Shown piece by piece: positions 62,298 to 64,000 of a stretch of 64,000 nucleotides of DNA. The notes beneath the pieces are model-generated. The model did no database searches and was not told the origin of the DNA. It saw only the letters and a program-made list of their open reading frames with translations. The stretch comes from CAMDHY01 sp046156265 (lineage in GTDB: Bacteria; Pseudomonadota; Alphaproteobacteria; Rhizobiales; Segnochrobactraceae). The stretch is from contig NZ_JAWDIR010000022.1 in assembly GCF_046156265.1 (NCBI RefSeq), positions 609,216-673,215 on the forward strand, in the 5' to 3' direction. A program made the translations under genes and the position numbers. Within the stretch, counting starts at the first letter, position 1. Every line of letters begins with the position of its first letter.

Positions 62298-62558
62298 ATG
62301 GTGCTACGCCTCGCCCTCATCGAGATCGCCCTGTTTCTAGCCCCCTTCGCGATCTATGCGGCGTGGCTCTGGTTCACCCGCGGCAGCGCCGCGCGCTCGA
62401 ACTGGACCGCTGGACCGGTCTATGTCCTGGCGCTCGTCGGGCTCATCCTGACGGTCGTCGGCTTCGTGCTGCTCGCGAGCTTCGGCGAGTCCGAGCGCGG
62501 CACCTACCGGCCGGCGGAGGTGCGCGACGGCGTGCTCGTGCCGGGCCGCTTCGAATGA
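62298..62558 (+). CDS. DUF6111 family small membrane protein
   Basis: 86 aa with two hydrophobic helices (LALIEIALFLAPFAIYAAWL and VYVLALVGLILTVVGFVLL) and a polar end GTYRPAEVRDGVLVPGRFE. Conserved small gene between the NUDIX and CCA genes in alphaproteobacteria. Function unknown. ATGA overlap with the CCA gene. Confidence 0.85.
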   Translation: MVLRLALIEIALFLAPFAIYAAWLWFTRGSAARSNWTAGPVYVLALVGLILTVVGFVLLASFGESERGTYRPAEVRDGVLVPGRFE

Positions 62559-63886
62559 GCGCAGACCCGGCCCTGCCCTCCTTCGCCGGCGCGCCCTTCC
62601 TCGCCGACCCGGCGCTGCGGCGCGTCGTCGAGGCGATTACCGACGATGGCGGCGAGGTGCGGCTCGTGGGTGGCTTTGTCCGCGATGCGGTGCTCGGCGA
62701 GCCGATGGACGGCGACCTCGACCTCGCGACGCCGCTGTTGCCGGAGGTCGTCTCCGAGCGCGCCCGCGCCGCCGGGCTCAAGGTGGTACCGACCGGCATC
62801 GACCACGGCACCGTGACGGTGGTGGCGAACGGGCGGCCGTTCGAGGTGACGACGCTGCGCCGCGACGTCGCCACCGACGGGCGCCGCGCCGAAGTCGCCT
62901 TCGGCAGCGACTGGCTGGAGGACGCCCGCCGCCGCGACTTCACCATGAACGCGCTGTCGCTGGCACCGGACGGCACGCTGCACGATCCGGTCGGCGGCTA
63001 TGCGGATTGCCTCGCCCGCCGCGTCCGCTTCATCGGTATCGCCGACGAGCGCATCCGCGAGGACTATCTCCGCATCCTGCGCTTCTTCCGCTTCCACGCC
63101 CGCTTCGGCACCGGCGCGCCGGACGGCGAGGGCCTGCACGCGGTGACACGCAACCTCTCCGGCCTGCAGCAGCTCTCGGCCGAGCGCATCGCCCAGGAGA
63201 TGCGCAAGCTCGTGCAGGCCACGGGTGCGGCCGAAACGCTCGGCTTCATGGCCGAATGCGGCGTGCTCGACCGCGTGCTCGCCGGCGTGCCGCGCCTCGT
63301 CCGCTTCGCCCGCTGGCTGGATCTCGTGCGCGCAACCGACACCGCGCTCGCCCCCGCACCGGCGCTGGTGGCGCTGTCGACCTTCGTACCCGAGGACGTC
63401 GAGCGGCTGGCCGCGCGCCTGAAGCTCTCCGGCGCCGAGCGCACCCGCATGGTGGAGGCGGAGACGGCGCGGCGGGCGATCGCTGGCCTGATGGCGTCGG
63501 TCGGGAAACCGGCGGGCGCCGAAGGGGGATCCGCGGATGCCAACCTCACCGACGAGCAGGCCCGTGAGGCGGGCGGTGGCAGCGGCGCGGCCGACGGACA
63601 CGTCGCCCGCGTGCTGCTCTACCGCCTCGGACCAGCGGCGTGGCGCGACGGCGTGCTGCTCGCGTGGGCCGATGCCGGTGCGGCGGCGGACGATGTGCGG
63701 TGGCGGCAGCTGCTGTCGCTGCCGGACCGCTGGACGGCGCCGCGCTTTCCGCTTGCCGGCCGCGACCTGATGGCCGCCGGCCTGCCGGCCGGACCAGAGC
63801 TAGGCCGCAGGCTCGCCGACGCCGAAGCCCGCTGGATCGCCTCGGACTTCACGCTGACGAAGGCGGAGCTGTTGGCCGGCGGCTGA
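62555..63886 (+). CDS. cca: CCA tRNA nucleotidyltransferase / poly(A) polymerase family
   Basis: 443 aa. Class II nucleotidyltransferase head: VRLVGGFVRDAVLG and DGDLDLAT (metal DxD), then EVTTLRRDVATDGRRAEVAF, the RRDFTMNAL motif and the template-binding RIREDYLRILRFFRFHARF (seen as EDYLRILRFFRFHARF). It adds or repairs the 3' CCA of tRNA. ATG 62555 overlaps the DUF6111 stop. A low-complexity insert of about 30 residues lies near residue 315 (KPAGAEGGSADANL). Confidence 0.94.
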   Translation: MSADPALPSFAGAPFLADPALRRVVEAITDDGGEVRLVGGFVRDAVLGEPMDGDLDLATPLLPEVVSERARAAGLKVVPTGIDHGTVTVVANGRPFEVTTLRRDVATDGRRAEVAFGSDWLEDARRRDFTMNALSLAPDGTLHDPVGGYADCLARRVRFIGIADERIREDYLRILRFFRFHARFGTGAPDGEGLHAVTRNLSGLQQLSAERIAQEMRKLVQATGAAETLGFMAECGVLDRVLAGVPRLVRFARWLDLVRATDTALAPAPALVALSTFVPEDVERLAARLKLSGAERTRMVEAETARRAIAGLMASVGKPAGAEGGSADANLTDEQAREAGGGSGAADGHVARVLLYRLGPAAWRDGVLLAWADAGAAADDVRWRQLLSLPDRWTAPRFPLAGRDLMAAGLPAGPELGRRLADAEARWIASDFTLTKAELLAGG

Positions 63887-63910
63887 CTGCCGCCCGCTCA
63901 CCCGCGATTT

Positions 63911-63969
63911 GTCATCGCCCGGACCCGGCTTACCCTTCGATCCGTCATCGCCCGGCTTGACCGGGCGAT
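63911..63969. repeat. Intergenic palindrome pair of the ATCGCCCGG type
   Basis: A perfect hairpin ATCGCCCGG-CTTGA-CCGGGCGAT at 63947-63969, preceded at 63911-63928 by a degraded copy (GTCATCGCCCGGACCCGG). A common alphaproteobacterial intergenic palindrome; it follows the cca gene and could also affect transcription end or RNA stability. Confidence 0.8.
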
Positions 63970-64000
63970 CCATCCAGCGCGCAAACGCCGGCGTGGCACT

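Overview
The window looks like chromosomal DNA of a high-GC alphaproteobacterium, most likely a Hyphomicrobiales-type heterotroph. The reasons are the dense high-GC coding with frequent GTG and TTG starts, a probable methylsuccinyl-CoA dehydrogenase (ethylmalonyl-CoA pathway), a CyaC-type redox-linked adenylate cyclase, the MoxR-DUF58-DUF4159 operon followed by DUF1285, CoA pyrophosphatase, DUF6111 and CCA-transferase genes, and palindromic intergenic repeats of the ATTCCCGG / ATCGCCCGG kind. I saw no rRNA, tRNA, CRISPR array, prophage or transposase. The genus cannot be named from this sequence alone.

Layout. 1-4423: the end of a BMP-type (nucleoside-like) ABC importer with a CodA-like deaminase, a GFA-domain protein and a BMP-family binding protein. 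4471-8293: tyrosine catabolism (HPPD) divergent from an Lrp/AsnC regulator, an SDR enzyme, a 31-bp inverted repeat pair and an acetamidase/formamidase. 8455-11691: an accessory spot with an AT-rich three-gene cassette (pentapeptide-repeat membrane protein, MNT-type nucleotidyltransferase, 108-aa helical protein) next to a RES-Xre toxin-antitoxin pair. 11779-14473: two translationally coupled secreted thaumatin-like proteins and a lipoprotein L,D-transpeptidase. 14490-23026: a MocR regulator divergent from an enolase-superfamily enzyme, an aldehyde dehydrogenase, a FAD amine-oxidase-like protein and an NMT1-type ABC importer. 23276-30891: a diguanylate cyclase, a large Cys-rich monohaem protein, leuD, a pyridoxal kinase, a DUF429 protein, a second L,D-transpeptidase and a BrkB/YihY protein.

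31086-39416: mcd, a SrpA-type catalase-like peroxidase, an AGCS symporter, a universal stress protein, a NifU/NfuA protein, PPK2 and the CyaC-like cyclase. 39424-41994 (minus): a RidA, 8-oxoguanine-deaminase-like and creatininase-like operon. 42095-43531 (minus): two paralogous secreted ClpP-fold (COG3904-like) proteins. 43898-50392: a seven-gene plus-strand operon (NMT1 binding protein, ATPase, permease, CodA-like amidohydrolase, FAD oxidoreductase, cupin, flavodoxin-fold reductase) that ends at a strong hairpin terminator. 50465-52771 (minus): a di-haem cytochrome c peroxidase behind a perfect FNR box, and a second diguanylate cyclase. 53143-63886: a GNAT enzyme, then the MoxR/DUF58/DUF4159/GATase-like operon (minus), then the DUF1285-NUDIX-DUF6111-CCA operon (plus).

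Taken together, the window is rich in uptake and breakdown of small nitrogenous compounds: three ABC systems, three amidohydrolases, an amidase, a creatininase family member and a RidA. These are mixed with redox and envelope functions. The parts least like ordinary chromosome are the 8.4-10.4 kb cassette and the tandem thaumatin-like genes.
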